A stretch of DNA of 64,000 nt from Legionella drozanskii LLAP-1 (GCF_001467585.1 NZ_LNXY01000031.1:140669-204668); one strand, 5' to 3'. Shown: positions 53,741-63,593, counted from the first letter of the stretch. Numbers and translations: made by a program. The notes: generated by a model from the sequence alone, not told the origin.

Positions 53741-55531
53741 ATGGACAATAGCTATGTCTCATCAATAAGAAAAAATCATGACGTGACTCTAACCATTTCA
53801 CTACTCATCTTATTTTTCCTTATTTCCTCTATTCCTCTATTTCAATTTGGCTTTTCAGGTGATGATTTATATAACAGTCAGATTAAGGGCATGTTAATCA
53901 CCCAAAATAAAACCCTGTTTGCCTTTACAAAAGGTATCATTATCGAATGGATAAATACTGGGAGATTCTATCCTATTTCCTTCATCACAACCTATCCGCT
54001 GTTTTATTTAATTGGTGATAACGTCATTCTTTATAATTTGATTCATTGGATTGCAACCTTAGTTAGTTTAGGATTCGTCTGCTTATTTTTATTCAAGCTC
54101 AGCAATAAAAAGGAATACAGCTTATTGTTTTGCAGTTTAGTGCCGTTCTGTTGGTTTCTTTCCCCTAACTCACCTTGGGTAGCTCAGGCTTTTTTATTAC
54201 CTCTAGTTATTTCATTTATCATGCTGACTTTAATTAATTACATTAATTTTATTCAACAGTATAAAATTAAATATTTGTTTTATATGTTACTATTTTTTAG
54301 CTTATCGCTGCTCACCTATGAAGTGGCCGTCATAGTTCCTGTGCTAATACTTGCCTTACATTGTTGGGCAAAAGAATATGATAATAAATCTAAATTAATT
54401 GGCACTACTACTATCTTATTACTTACGCTCACTTATGGGGTAATTATTTTTTATCTTCGCCAATCTTATGGAGTACATTACGAAGGAACTTCCCTAGGTA
54501 GTATTCATCATTTTATCCCTACTTTTTTCAATCAATTTATGGGTGAATTTCCGCTAGTGAATCTTTACCTATTCCATGAAGGATTATTTTATTTTCCGTT
54601 TTCAAAAAGCACTTATTTTATCGCATTATTACTACTTTTTTATTCAACAGCGCTTATTTATAGGCAGCTTAATAAGGTCTCTACAATTCCGCATTCGCGA
54701 TACGTTTTTTTAATAAGCTTGCTGTTACAAATCACTCCTGCTGTAATGATAGGGCTTAGTAAACGCTATCAACTCGAATTGAGATTAGGTATGAGCCACA
54801 TTCCTGTTATATTGCAACAAATTGGGCTCTGCATGATGCTGGCATTAATTTTCAACAATATTATTTCATTTTTATCAAATTATTTTAAAAAGAAATTAAC
54901 CTATCTAAAATTATTTTTTGCGATCTTGATGAGCAGCATGATAAGCATCTCGTTCGTAGCAAACCAACTATCTACTAATTGGTATAATCAGCTTACTCGC
55001 TACTCACGTGATATCTTTGAAAAATCGCTTAAAAACGGGTTATTTAATAACTTACCTCCCGATGCGATGATTATCACTCATTTTGCTGGAGCCGAATTCT
55101 GCTGGAATTCAACGCAATTAAGAGCACAATTAATTAATCGTGGTGATCTATTAGTTTTTGATTTAAACGGCAAAGCTCCGTTTACCGATAAACTCTATGA
55201 AACCGATTTTGCAGAAAAGTTTTCTACTCTTCCGCCAAATAATTTTTATTATCTCGATTACGAACATTTAATAGAGTCACCGAAATCAGGTTATGCTTTA
55301 CTTGCTCATATTAATAACTATTCTGGTAAGCAACCCCAGTTAACTTTTGAATTAGAAAATATTAAAATATTTTATTCCTCAGAGTCTAAAAAAGATTTAA
55401 AAAATTTACTGAATAAAATCTCAAAAAGATATCAGCTTACGGACTTTGAAAATCAGGATACAAATTTATCTGGATTTATTAAAGTTCCCATAAAAATAGC
55501 TTTCAGTACTCAAGCTCTATCTAATCGATAG
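53741..55531 (+). CDS. GT-C-like polytopic membrane protein (596 aa)
   Basis: Large inner-membrane protein with about ten hydrophobic segments in residues 15-410, then a soluble domain of about 180 residues. The first external loop has FGFSGDDLYNSQIKG, resembling the acidic DD motif of GT-C glycosyltransferases that use polyprenyl-phosphate sugars. It could attach the sugar carried by the GtrB/GtrA pair, or build a side chain. No precise family was recognised. It lies 37 bases before another large membrane protein. Confidence 0.68.
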   Translation: MDNSYVSSIRKNHDVTLTISLLILFFLISSIPLFQFGFSGDDLYNSQIKGMLITQNKTLFAFTKGIIIEWINTGRFYPISFITTYPLFYLIGDNVILYNLIHWIATLVSLGFVCLFLFKLSNKKEYSLLFCSLVPFCWFLSPNSPWVAQAFLLPLVISFIMLTLINYINFIQQYKIKYLFYMLLFFSLSLLTYEVAVIVPVLILALHCWAKEYDNKSKLIGTTTILLLTLTYGVIIFYLRQSYGVHYEGTSLGSIHHFIPTFFNQFMGEFPLVNLYLFHEGLFYFPFSKSTYFIALLLLFYSTALIYRQLNKVSTIPHSRYVFLISLLLQITPAVMIGLSKRYQLELRLGMSHIPVILQQIGLCMMLALIFNNIISFLSNYFKKKLTYLKLFFAILMSSMISISFVANQLSTNWYNQLTRYSRDIFEKSLKNGLFNNLPPDAMIITHFAGAEFCWNSTQLRAQLINRGDLLVFDLNGKAPFTDKLYETDFAEKFSTLPPNNFYYLDYEHLIESPKSGYALLAHINNYSGKQPQLTFELENIKIFYSSESKKDLKNLLNKISKRYQLTDFENQDTNLSGFIKVPIKIAFSTQALSNR

Positions 55532-55567
55532 TTGGCGTCTTGATTACGCAATTAGTTAGGAATTACA

Positions 55568-57838
55568 ATGCAAGAAAATCTTTCTCACCATTTATCTTTT
55601 TGGCATCCTATGCGTCATGATTGGAAATGGCTACTTATCGGTTCCGTTTTTTCTGTTTTATTTGCAAGTATCTTACTGTCTGGATGGCCATCAGGATTAA
55701 TTCCTCATTTAGATTATCCTTATACTTATGGCGGTGATACAAATTTTACCTCTTGGCTAGTTCAAAGAGTAAGGGAGGGATGGCTTTTTGATAACCCACG
55801 GAGTGGCTATCCTTTTGGTTCGAATTTTTTGGATTATCCGCAATCTGATAATGGCAGTATATTTGCTCTTAAATTGCTTGGAATTTTAACTAACTCTTAT
55901 TACGGCGCACTCAATATATACTTGCTTCTTAGCTTTCCCCTCGCTTTTATTGCAAGTTTTTTAGTGCTTAAGGCACTCTCATTCAGAAACGTATATGCCT
56001 TTTCAACAGCGCTTCTTTTCACCTTTACTCCCTTTCATTTTTGGCGCTTTTTTGGTCACATTTTTTACACTTGGTATTTTGTGGTTCCGATCTATTTTTA
56101 CTATAGCTGGAAAATATTTTTAGATGCACCCTCTATTTGGCCTTTCAGTAGCCTTAAGAAATTTATCCTCCTCTTTGGGGCATTTATTATTCTAAGTTCA
56201 TTCGGCGTGTATTACGCATTTTTTGGAATTATTAGTTTTGTGGTTTGTGGCTTCGCTTCCGCAATTAAAGATAGAACACTTAAAGGTCTAACTTTATCGA
56301 TCATTTTTTCTGGCATGGTTGCCTGCGGGGTCGGTCTCAATATTTTACCTAACCTAATCTATCAGCATAAGCAGGGTCCTAATGTGGAAGTGGCGCACCG
56401 TGAACCCAAACAAACGGAAACTTATGGACTTAAAATAGCACCATTACTCTTCCCAACGTCTAATCATCGAATTGCCAAACTTTCACAATTTGTCAATGCA
56501 TACAGCAAGTATTATGAAGTAACCGAAGCCGTTTATTCAGAATCCTTAGGTATCCTGGGTTCTGTCGGATTGCTTGTACTGCTTGTAGCGCTTTTTGCTG
56601 CAACACTCGGTAAACAAGTTGATCCTAGACTTCGCTTCTTCTCTCTCCTAGTGCTCGCTTATTTACTGATTGCAAATACGGGAGGTTTAAGTGTTTTATT
56701 TGCTTTAATTGTTTCCCCTGCCATCCGTGGCTGGAATAGGATAAGCATCTTTATTTCTTTTGCTGCCCTCGCTGCTTTATTTTTGGTTTTACAACAAAAT
56801 AAAAAAATTGAAGCTTTATATAAAGGTAAAAAATTAGTTTATTCCGCTATTCCATTAGTTCTATTGTTGCTCGGTCTTTTTGATCAGACACCTTCATCCT
56901 ATACGGCCTTAACTACCAGCGCCAAAAATAGGTTTATCGAAGACAGGGATTTTATTAAAAAAATTGAAGCGATGCTGCCTCCTGGCTCAGCGATTTATCA
57001 ATTACCTTATATGGGATTTCCTGAGTATGGCAATAATATAAACTTAGCAGATTATGACTTGCTTGCTGGTTACCTAAATTCAAACACTTTACGCTGGACC
57101 TATGCTGGTATGAAAGGTAGAAAAGGGGATTTATTCTATCGTTATCTCTCCAAGGAATCGATTGATAAACAACTTGAGGTAATTAAGCGTTTAGGTTTTG
57201 CAGGTATTTATATCGATCGCAACGGATTTGCAGATCAAGCTAAAGCGTTAGTCGATAGACTAAATGCTTTAGAAGGTGGTCCGACCTTGGTAAGAAAAGA
57301 TGATCGAGTGCTTTTTTATCGCATCACACCATCCACCCATACAAAGCTTGATTCCATGAGTTTTAGAGAAATAATGGAACAAGCAGGTTATATCATTACA
57401 GAATCGGGGCCATCCTATCCTGCGACACTGTCTGAGGGCATTGATTTTTCTCACAACGGGGTACCTATTTTTATTAAAGATATTAAAGGCTTATCCGGAG
57501 TTGAATCCTGGGGGCGATGGTCTGATGCCAAATTAGCGCCTTCAGTACGTTTGGATTTTACCGAACCCTTACCCAATCAATTTGATTTAGTATTATCAAC
57601 TACCGCTTACGGTCCTAATGTGGACCATAAATTAAAAATTGTCGTAGGAACAGAAACTTACAATATTACCCTCCACGATAAATTATCAAAATCAAAACTC
57701 GCCATCGATCTCAAAGGAGAAAAAGTAAGTTCAATCGAATTGACGCCTCCTTTTCCTTCAAAATTTGATTCAAGAATTTTAGGGTTTGGATTAGCCCAAT
57801 TGAAAGTTATTGATAAGCTTGGAAGAAAATCACTCTAG
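55568..57838 (+). CDS. GT-C-like polytopic membrane protein with C-terminal soluble domain (756 aa)
   Basis: About eleven membrane helices in residues 20-440; the first periplasmic loop contains DYPYTYGGDTNFTSW, an acidic motif suited to a GT-C enzyme. The remaining 300 residues form a soluble, beta-rich periplasmic part (INLADYDLLAGYLNS, DLVLSTTAYGPNVDHK). It follows the 596-aa protein closely and the two may act together on lipid-linked oligosaccharides. The family is not named with confidence. Confidence 0.68.
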   Translation: MQENLSHHLSFWHPMRHDWKWLLIGSVFSVLFASILLSGWPSGLIPHLDYPYTYGGDTNFTSWLVQRVREGWLFDNPRSGYPFGSNFLDYPQSDNGSIFALKLLGILTNSYYGALNIYLLLSFPLAFIASFLVLKALSFRNVYAFSTALLFTFTPFHFWRFFGHIFYTWYFVVPIYFYYSWKIFLDAPSIWPFSSLKKFILLFGAFIILSSFGVYYAFFGIISFVVCGFASAIKDRTLKGLTLSIIFSGMVACGVGLNILPNLIYQHKQGPNVEVAHREPKQTETYGLKIAPLLFPTSNHRIAKLSQFVNAYSKYYEVTEAVYSESLGILGSVGLLVLLVALFAATLGKQVDPRLRFFSLLVLAYLLIANTGGLSVLFALIVSPAIRGWNRISIFISFAALAALFLVLQQNKKIEALYKGKKLVYSAIPLVLLLLGLFDQTPSSYTALTTSAKNRFIEDRDFIKKIEAMLPPGSAIYQLPYMGFPEYGNNINLADYDLLAGYLNSNTLRWTYAGMKGRKGDLFYRYLSKESIDKQLEVIKRLGFAGIYIDRNGFADQAKALVDRLNALEGGPTLVRKDDRVLFYRITPSTHTKLDSMSFREIMEQAGYIITESGPSYPATLSEGIDFSHNGVPIFIKDIKGLSGVESWGRWSDAKLAPSVRLDFTEPLPNQFDLVLSTTAYGPNVDHKLKIVVGTETYNITLHDKLSKSKLAIDLKGEKVSSIELTPPFPSKFDSRILGFGLAQLKVIDKLGRKSL

Positions 57839-58022
57839 CAACTTTGAAGGGGGCATCGCCAACGAACCCCCTATAACCAAGCCGGCGTTTTGGTATGATT
57901 GCTCTTCTGTGTCGTTCTCGCGCAAGCTTAGAGCGCAGATGAAAATTCTTCTCACCGTTATAGAGTAATTTGACTAAAACAATCTACAATAGTTAGAATA
58001 TAAAAATTTTTCTTATAATAAC

Positions 58023-58487
58023 ATGCATAAATTAACCTCCTACAAACTGACTCTTCTCCTAATATTGAATTTATTCTCTATCTTAACAGCCTCGGCTGGT
58101 GGAGACGTATGTGGTGATAATTCTTATCATGCACGTACCATTTATAATTATTCTACACAAACCTGGTTTATTGATGGCTGGGGTAACTCGATTCCTGGTT
58201 TAGGTGGTAGTTCAGTTTGGTTTGAACCTTGTAATGGAAAAACAAGTGTTGGTTGCCCTATACCCCCTCAGAGCCAAATAAGCATTTCCTATGTTGGTAC
58301 TGGTGGACTGGTACCCCGTCCTCCTGCAGGATCCATTAGACTTACTGATAAAAATGGGGTTGCTCATGATTTTTGGTTTGAATGTCTTAGGAGAGATCTT
58401 CAACTTGAAGGCTCCGTTGCTTCTACTGTGATGTCACTTAATCAGCCTAGGGGTGGAGATATTCACATCAGTGGTAATCAATATTAA
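58023..58487 (+). CDS. Exported hypothetical protein, 154 aa
   Basis: An N-terminal hydrophobic leader (KLTLLLILNLFSILTASAG) ends near residue 26. The mature part is aromatic- and glycine-rich with four cysteines (GDVCGDN, EPCNGK, VGCPIP, FECLRR) and a QPRGGDIHISGN ending. It is probably a periplasmic or secreted disulfide-bonded protein. No family recognised. The gap before it (57839-58022) has an imperfect GGGGG/CCCCC hairpin near 57850. Confidence 0.68.
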   Translation: MHKLTSYKLTLLLILNLFSILTASAGGDVCGDNSYHARTIYNYSTQTWFIDGWGNSIPGLGGSSVWFEPCNGKTSVGCPIPPQSQISISYVGTGGLVPRPPAGSIRLTDKNGVAHDFWFECLRRDLQLEGSVASTVMSLNQPRGGDIHISGNQY

Positions 58488-58587
58488 ATAAGCTTGGGTT
58501 GCTTTACTTCGATCGCAAACTTAACTTTGATCGTAAACTTACTGCTCTGGAAGAAACAAGATGCAACAACGCTGGTCAAAGGAAGAT

Positions 58588-58626
58588 TTGGCCAGTTAGA
58601 TTAGGCTAAGGCCCAATCTACATTTA
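58588..58626. repeat. Dispersed short repeat copy D, also a hairpin
   Basis: Minus-strand TGTAGATTGGGCCTTAGCC resembles copies A-C. The segment AGATTTGGCC ... GGCCCAATCT can fold into a hairpin with one mismatch between the convergent 154-aa gene and rfbG and may serve as a terminator. It touches the rfbG stop. Confidence 0.4.
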
Positions 58627-59706
58627 AATCTGAATCCCAGAGCGCCAAGCGTCGATCTGATTTAAGGTTAACTCTTTTACAGCCGTTGGGTTAGCGTAAT
58701 AATCTCGATACCAGGATGCGGTTTCTGCGATAATACGCTGAGTGTCCCAAACAGGTTGCCATTTGAGTAGAGCCCTGGCGACTGAGCTATCAAGCGCAAG
58801 TGCGTTGGCTTCAGGGAAAGGATTTTGCATATAAGTCAATTCTGGGCGTTGCCAATATTGGCTCATTAGCTCAAGCACATCACGCACTGAATAAGATTGG
58901 GGATCCTGTGGTCCTAGATTCCAAGCACGGGCATACGTCGTTGGATCTTCAGATACCAATCCTGCCAATAACATTAAATAACCATGTACCAGTGCAAGAA
59001 CATGCTGCCAAGGCCGAGTTGCATTCGGATACCTTAAAGTTAAGGTTTGATTTTCGAGGATAGCTCGCACAAAATCTGGTATTAATCGATCTTCTGACCA
59101 ATCACCTCCACCAATGATATTCCCACCTCTCGCTGTAGCGATGGCTGGTCCTTTGTTTTCACTCCAGGGATAAGAGGCAGCATAACTTTGAATAACCATT
59201 TCAGCAGCGGCTTTAGAAGCACTGTAGGGATCTTTCCCTCCCAGAGGATCTTCTTCGCGATATGGCCATAACCATTCTTTATTTTTATAAACCTTATCAG
59301 TGGTTATACACAAAACGGCGCGCACGCTTTTCACTAAGCGAGCTGCTTCAAGTACATGCACAGTCCCTTGAGAATTGACCGCAAAGGTACGAACTGGTTC
59401 GTGATAGGAGCGTCGCACTAGCGGCTGAGCAGCTAAATGCAGAATAAGTTCCGGTTGAAAATTCTCAACTGTGGCCAGAAAATTGGGATAATCACAAATA
59501 TCGCCGAAAGTGGTCTGAACAGAATCTTTTAAGCTTAAGGCATCAAATAAAGAGGGATTTGTGTTTGGAGGTAAAGAATAGCCTGCAATGGTTGCTCCAA
59601 TGGATTGTAACCAGAGGCAAGTCCAGCTCCCCGTAAAACCGGTGTGCCCTGTAATTAATATTCTTTTATTAATAAGTGACTGCTCAAAAGCCAGCAAACT
59701 CCTCAT
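58624..59706 (-). CDS. rfbG: CDP-glucose 4,6-dehydratase
   Basis: NAD-dependent SDR that converts CDP-glucose to CDP-4-keto-6-deoxyglucose. The 360-residue product has ILITGHTGFTGSWTCLWLQ, PELILHLAAQPLVRRSY, CITTDKVYKNKEW (typical of RfbG/DdhB) and YSASKAAAEMV with the catalytic Tyr and Lys. The start at 59706 follows GGAG; a start ten codons upstream is possible. It lies on the minus strand 11 kb from rfbF and the RfbH/ColD-like gene, so the pathway is split within the locus. Confidence 0.93.
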   Translation of the reverse strand: MRSLLAFEQSLINKRILITGHTGFTGSWTCLWLQSIGATIAGYSLPPNTNPSLFDALSLKDSVQTTFGDICDYPNFLATVENFQPELILHLAAQPLVRRSYHEPVRTFAVNSQGTVHVLEAARLVKSVRAVLCITTDKVYKNKEWLWPYREEDPLGGKDPYSASKAAAEMVIQSYAASYPWSENKGPAIATARGGNIIGGGDWSEDRLIPDFVRAILENQTLTLRYPNATRPWQHVLALVHGYLMLLAGLVSEDPTTYARAWNLGPQDPQSYSVRDVLELMSQYWQRPELTYMQNPFPEANALALDSSVARALLKWQPVWDTQRIIAETASWYRDYYANPTAVKELTLNQIDAWRSGIQI

Positions 59707-60016
59707 TAGAACTCCATCTTCTGATAAAGAAACCAAATTCCTATTTACTTACTCTTAATTGAGTGATAAAAAGAGCCCATTCAATTTTTATAGGTTCGGA
59801 TAGTACGATAACTAAGGTAGTAAATGCAATTTTTGTTAGTTCTTTATTTTTATCCCTTTTGAGCAGTTCGTAAGGCAAAGACGACTATAAAAACTGTAAA
59901 AAAATTCGCTTATCTACAACAAAGTGCTAATATGCAACACTTAGGAAATTCAAACCTTATCATCAATATTTGGCAGTACGCATTGATAACTAGAAAATAG
60001 AGACTAGGGAGAGTTT
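59707..60016 (+). other. Divergent gap between rfbG and manC
   Basis: 310 A+T-rich bases that must carry promoters for rfbG (minus) and the manC-gmd-fcl series (plus). No repeat, RNA gene or convincing promoter pair was identified. AGGGAG lies close before the manC ATG. Confidence 0.35.
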
Positions 60017-61432
60017 ATGTATTTAATTCCTACAATTCTATGCGGTGGAGAAGGGTCGCGTCTTTGGCCTGTTTCGCGCGAATTACACCCTAAACCTTTT
60101 ATCCGTTTAGACGATGGATACAGCCTGTTACAAAAAGCATTCCTGCGAGGCACAGCGCTACCCAACATCAAAGAAATTTTAACTGTAACAAATCGAGAAC
60201 TTTTCTTCAAAATTGAAGATGAATTCCGCGAAGTTAATGAAACAAAAATTTCTACTTCTTTTATTTTGGAACCTTTTAGACGCAATACAGCAGCCGCCAT
60301 TGCTGCCGCTTCATTGCAACTCACAAAAACTTATGGTGAAGACGCTTTGATGTTGATATTAGGTGCAGATCACTTAATTAATGATCAAGATGATTTCCAG
60401 CAAGCAATTTCGGATGCTATTATTCCTGCATCAGAGGGCAAATTGGTTGTTCTGGGAATTAAGCCTGATGATGAAAACACCCATCATGGTTATATTGAAG
60501 TAGACGATAATAAGGTCCTTGGTTTTATCAAAAAACCGACCTCTGAACAAGCTCAAGAATCACTTAAAACAAACCGTTTTCTCTGGAATTCTGGCATATA
60601 CCTATTTAAAGCTGGAACAATTTTACAATCCATGGAAAAATACTGCCCAGATATTTTATCACCGGTTAAAGCGTGTATAGACCAATCGCAAACCATCGAA
60701 GGAAAAGATTTTGCCCGTCTGGAGCTTGAAGCCAATAGTTTTTTTAATGTTCCTGAAAAAGATATAGAAGATGTAATTATGGGAAATTCTGCTCAAGCGG
60801 CTGTTGTACCTTGTAACCTTCGTTGGACTGCTGTGGGTTCATGGGACTCTTTCGGCGAACTTATCGAAGCGGATGCTAATGGCAACCGCATTGAGGCTGA
60901 AGCCTTCTTGCATGATGTAGCCAATTGCTATATCCAAAGTGATAGTCGTCTCGTTGGCGCGGTGGGAGTTAAGGATCTTATTATTATCGATACTCCAGAC
61001 GCTTTACTGGTAGCCAATAAATCTCATGTTAAAGATATCGAACAAATCTATACGCAGTTAAAAAACCAAGGGCATGATGCACAGAAACTCCATCGCACAG
61101 TCCATCGTCCCTGGGGAAGTTATACCGTTTTAGAAGAAAGTACTCGCTTCAAAATAAAACGGATTAAAGTAAAGCCCGGAGCAAGTTTAAGCCTACAGAT
61201 GCATCATCATCGCAGCGAACATTGGATTATAGTAAGCGGAATGGCCAAGGTAGTTAACGGAGACGAAACTTTCTTCGTGAATACTAACGAATCCACTTAC
61301 ATTCCTGCTGGACATAAACATCGCCTGGAAAATCCAGGCGTGCTTGATTTAGTCATGATTGAAGTACAAAGCGGCGAGTATCTTGGTGAAGATGATATAA
61401 TACGCTTCCAAGATATATACGGGCGAATTTAA
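60017..61432 (+). CDS. manC: Mannose-1-phosphate guanylyltransferase / mannose-6-phosphate isomerase
   Basis: Bifunctional enzyme of GDP-mannose synthesis, 471 residues. The nucleotidyltransferase domain starts ILCGGEGSRLWPVSRELHPKPF and includes FILEPFRRNTAAAIAAAS and LILGADHLI. A C-terminal cupin (type II phosphomannose isomerase) spans about residues 365-470: HRPWGSYTVLEES, then SLSLQMHHHRSEHWIIV with metal His residues. It heads the manC-gmd-fcl run. Confidence 0.96.
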   Translation: MYLIPTILCGGEGSRLWPVSRELHPKPFIRLDDGYSLLQKAFLRGTALPNIKEILTVTNRELFFKIEDEFREVNETKISTSFILEPFRRNTAAAIAAASLQLTKTYGEDALMLILGADHLINDQDDFQQAISDAIIPASEGKLVVLGIKPDDENTHHGYIEVDDNKVLGFIKKPTSEQAQESLKTNRFLWNSGIYLFKAGTILQSMEKYCPDILSPVKACIDQSQTIEGKDFARLELEANSFFNVPEKDIEDVIMGNSAQAAVVPCNLRWTAVGSWDSFGELIEADANGNRIEAEAFLHDVANCYIQSDSRLVGAVGVKDLIIIDTPDALLVANKSHVKDIEQIYTQLKNQGHDAQKLHRTVHRPWGSYTVLEESTRFKIKRIKVKPGASLSLQMHHHRSEHWIIVSGMAKVVNGDETFFVNTNESTYIPAGHKHRLENPGVLDLVMIEVQSGEYLGEDDIIRFQDIYGRI

Positions 61433-61493
61433 TAGATCTCGGATTTAAAAGAGCTCTGTAGTTCCGAGAAAAGTATGCATATCCCAGCTACTT

Positions 61494-61530
61494 CGAAAAC
61501 CTGGCATTTCGAAGTAGCTGGGGTATAATT
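61494..61530 (+). other. Hairpin between manC and gmd
   Basis: CCAGCTACTTCGAA (from about 61484) and TTCGAAGTAGCTGGG (from about 61507) are complementary and form a stem of roughly 14 bp around AACCTGGCA in the manC-gmd gap. It is followed by GTATAATTCCC, so it may be an attenuator or a terminator with a fresh -10 (TATAAT) for gmd. Confidence 0.5.
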
Positions 61531-61561
61531 CCCTGAACTTGATATGATTCAAAGGAAAAAA

Positions 61562-62644
61562 ATGAAAAAAGCGTTAATTTTAGGCGTTACAGGACAAGAT
61601 GGTACTTATCTCGCCGAGCTATTACTTGAGAAGAATTATATTGTACATGGTATTAAGCGCCGCGCATCTTTATTTAATACTGATCGCATTGATCACCTTT
61701 ATCAAGATCCACATACCACTAACCGTAATTTCATCTTACATCATGGCGATTTAACAGACTCCACAAATCTCATCCGTATTATTCAAGAAGTACAGCCTGA
61801 TGAAATTTATAATCTGGCGGCCATGAGCCATGTCGCGGTTAGTTTTGAAACACCAGAATATACTGCAAACGCAGATGGCATCGGAACCTTACGTATTTTA
61901 GAAGCAATCAGATTGCTTGGACTTGAGAAAAAAACACGTTTTTATCAAGCGTCTACCTCTGAACTTTATGGTTTGGTACGAGAAACTCCTCAAAAGGAAA
62001 CCACGCCCTTCTATCCTCGTAGTCCTTATGCCGTCGCTAAATTATATGCCTATTGGATTACGGTTAATTATCGCGAAGCTTATGGTATTTATGCTTGTAA
62101 CGGTATTTTATTCAATCATGAAAGCCCCCTTCGTGGAGAAACCTTTGTTACTCGTAAAATTACTCGTGCTTTAGCACGGATTAAATTAGGGCTACAAGAC
62201 TGCGTTTACCTCGGTAATCTCGACGCTTTAAGAGATTGGGGACATGCTCGCGACTATGTCGAAATGCAATGGCTAATGTTACAGCAAGACGAAGCTGAAG
62301 ATTTTGTAATTGCTACAGGCGAGCAATACAGTGTACGTGAATTTCTTGAGACCGCTGCTGCCGAAATTGATCTTAAAATTACTTGGGAAGGTACAGGAGT
62401 AGATGAAATTGGTATCGACCAAAATGGCAAAGTGATCGTACGAGTAGATCCTCGTTACTTTAGACCCGCAGAAGTAGCCACCTTGCTAGGTGATGCAACT
62501 AAAGCGAGAGAAAAGCTTGGATGGGTGCCAACAACGAGCTTCCAATCTTTAGTTGCTGAAATGATGCGTGGAGATCTAAACGCTGCCAACCGCGATGAGT
62601 TAGTAAAACGTCACGGATTTGCGGCCTATGATTACCACGAATAA
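61562..62644 (+). CDS. gmd: GDP-mannose 4,6-dehydratase
   Basis: Converts GDP-mannose to GDP-4-keto-6-deoxymannose, the precursor of GDP-fucose and related sugars. The start at 61562 ([14 protein letters not shown]) gives 360 residues. Visible: NADP motif [42 protein letters not shown] and [15 protein letters not shown] (catalytic Tyr and Lys), [17 protein letters not shown] and [15 protein letters not shown]. fcl follows with a GTG start ten bases after the stop. Confidence 0.96.
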   Translation: MKKALILGVTGQDGTYLAELLLEKNYIVHGIKRRASLFNTDRIDHLYQDPHTTNRNFILHHGDLTDSTNLIRIIQEVQPDEIYNLAAMSHVAVSFETPEYTANADGIGTLRILEAIRLLGLEKKTRFYQASTSELYGLVRETPQKETTPFYPRSPYAVAKLYAYWITVNYREAYGIYACNGILFNHESPLRGETFVTRKITRALARIKLGLQDCVYLGNLDALRDWGHARDYVEMQWLMLQQDEAEDFVIATGEQYSVREFLETAAAEIDLKITWEGTGVDEIGIDQNGKVIVRVDPRYFRPAEVATLLGDATKAREKLGWVPTTSFQSLVAEMMRGDLNAANRDELVKRHGFAAYDYHE

Positions 62645-62654
62645 GGAGCCGCAA

Positions 62655-63593
62655 GTGAATACCCCTAAAATATATATTGCCGGCCATCGAGGCATGGTGG
62701 GCTCTGCCATTGTAAGAAGACTGGAAGAAGCCGGCTATACTAACTTATTAGTACGCACTCATGCCGAGTTAGATTTAAGCAATCAAGCTGATGTGATTGA
62801 TTTTCTCGCTCGGGAAAAGCCAGATTATATTTTTCTAGCGGCTGCTAAGGTAGGCGGTATTCATGCGAATAATACTTATCGAGCCGAGTTTATCTATCAA
62901 AACTTGATGATTCAAACCAATATCATTCAGGCAGCTTGGAAAGCGGGCGTGCAACGATTACTATTTCTCGGCTCAAGTTGTATTTACCCAAGAAATTGCT
63001 CTCAACCTATCAAAGAAGAATATTTACTAACAGGTTCGCTAGAATATACCAATGAGCCCTATGCCATTGCTAAAATTGCGGGCATAAAATTGTGTGAAAA
63101 TTATAATCTCCAGTATGGCACACAGTACGTTAGTGTAATGCCGACTAACCTCTATGGACCGAATGACAATTATGATTTAAATAATAGTCATGTATTACCT
63201 GCGCTTATCCGTAAATCACATGAAGCAAAAATCCGTGGTGACAAGCAACTGAGTGTATGGGGCTCAGGTACACCCATGCGTGAATTCCTTTACGTGGAAG
63301 ACATGGCCGATGCCTGTGTGTTTCTAATGGAAGAAAAAACATCCGACGGTCTATTTAATGTTGGCACGGGGATAGACATCAGCATTCGTGAATTAGCTGA
63401 AATCGTTATGGATGTGGTTGGTTTTACAGGTGAAATTGTTTTTGACGAAACTAAACCTAACGGTACTCCGCGTAAACTATTAAATGTTGAAAAAATGAAA
63501 AATCTTGGCTGGAAAGCCAAAACTGATTTGCGTACCGGCATCACCAAAACCTATAAAGATTTTTTAAAAGCTGAACAAAATACCTATGCCTGA
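62655..63593 (+). CDS. fcl: GDP-L-fucose synthase
   Basis: Bifunctional epimerase-reductase that turns GDP-4-keto-6-deoxymannose into GDP-L-fucose. Motifs: [49 protein letters not shown] and [18 protein letters not shown] (catalytic Tyr and Lys). I take the GTG at 62655 as start because AAGGAG lies about seven bases before it; an ATG at 62619 would overlap gmd by 26 bases and has no such signal. The last eight bases overlap the following glycosyltransferase. Confidence 0.94.
   Translation: MNTPKIYIAGHRGMVGSAIVRRLEEAGYTNLLVRTHAELDLSNQADVIDFLAREKPDYIFLAAAKVGGIHANNTYRAEFIYQNLMIQTNIIQAAWKAGVQRLLFLGSSCIYPRNCSQPIKEEYLLTGSLEYTNEPYAIAKIAGIKLCENYNLQYGTQYVSVMPTNLYGPNDNYDLNNSHVLPALIRKSHEAKIRGDKQLSVWGSGTPMREFLYVEDMADACVFLMEEKTSDGLFNVGTGIDISIRELAEIVMDVVGFTGEIVFDETKPNGTPRKLLNVEKMKNLGWKAKTDLRTGITKTYKDFLKAEQNTYA

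Noticed and set aside
62619-62654. ATG start for fcl inside gmd
   Set aside because: The GTG at 62655 has AAGGAG at the right distance and begins just before the Rossmann motif.
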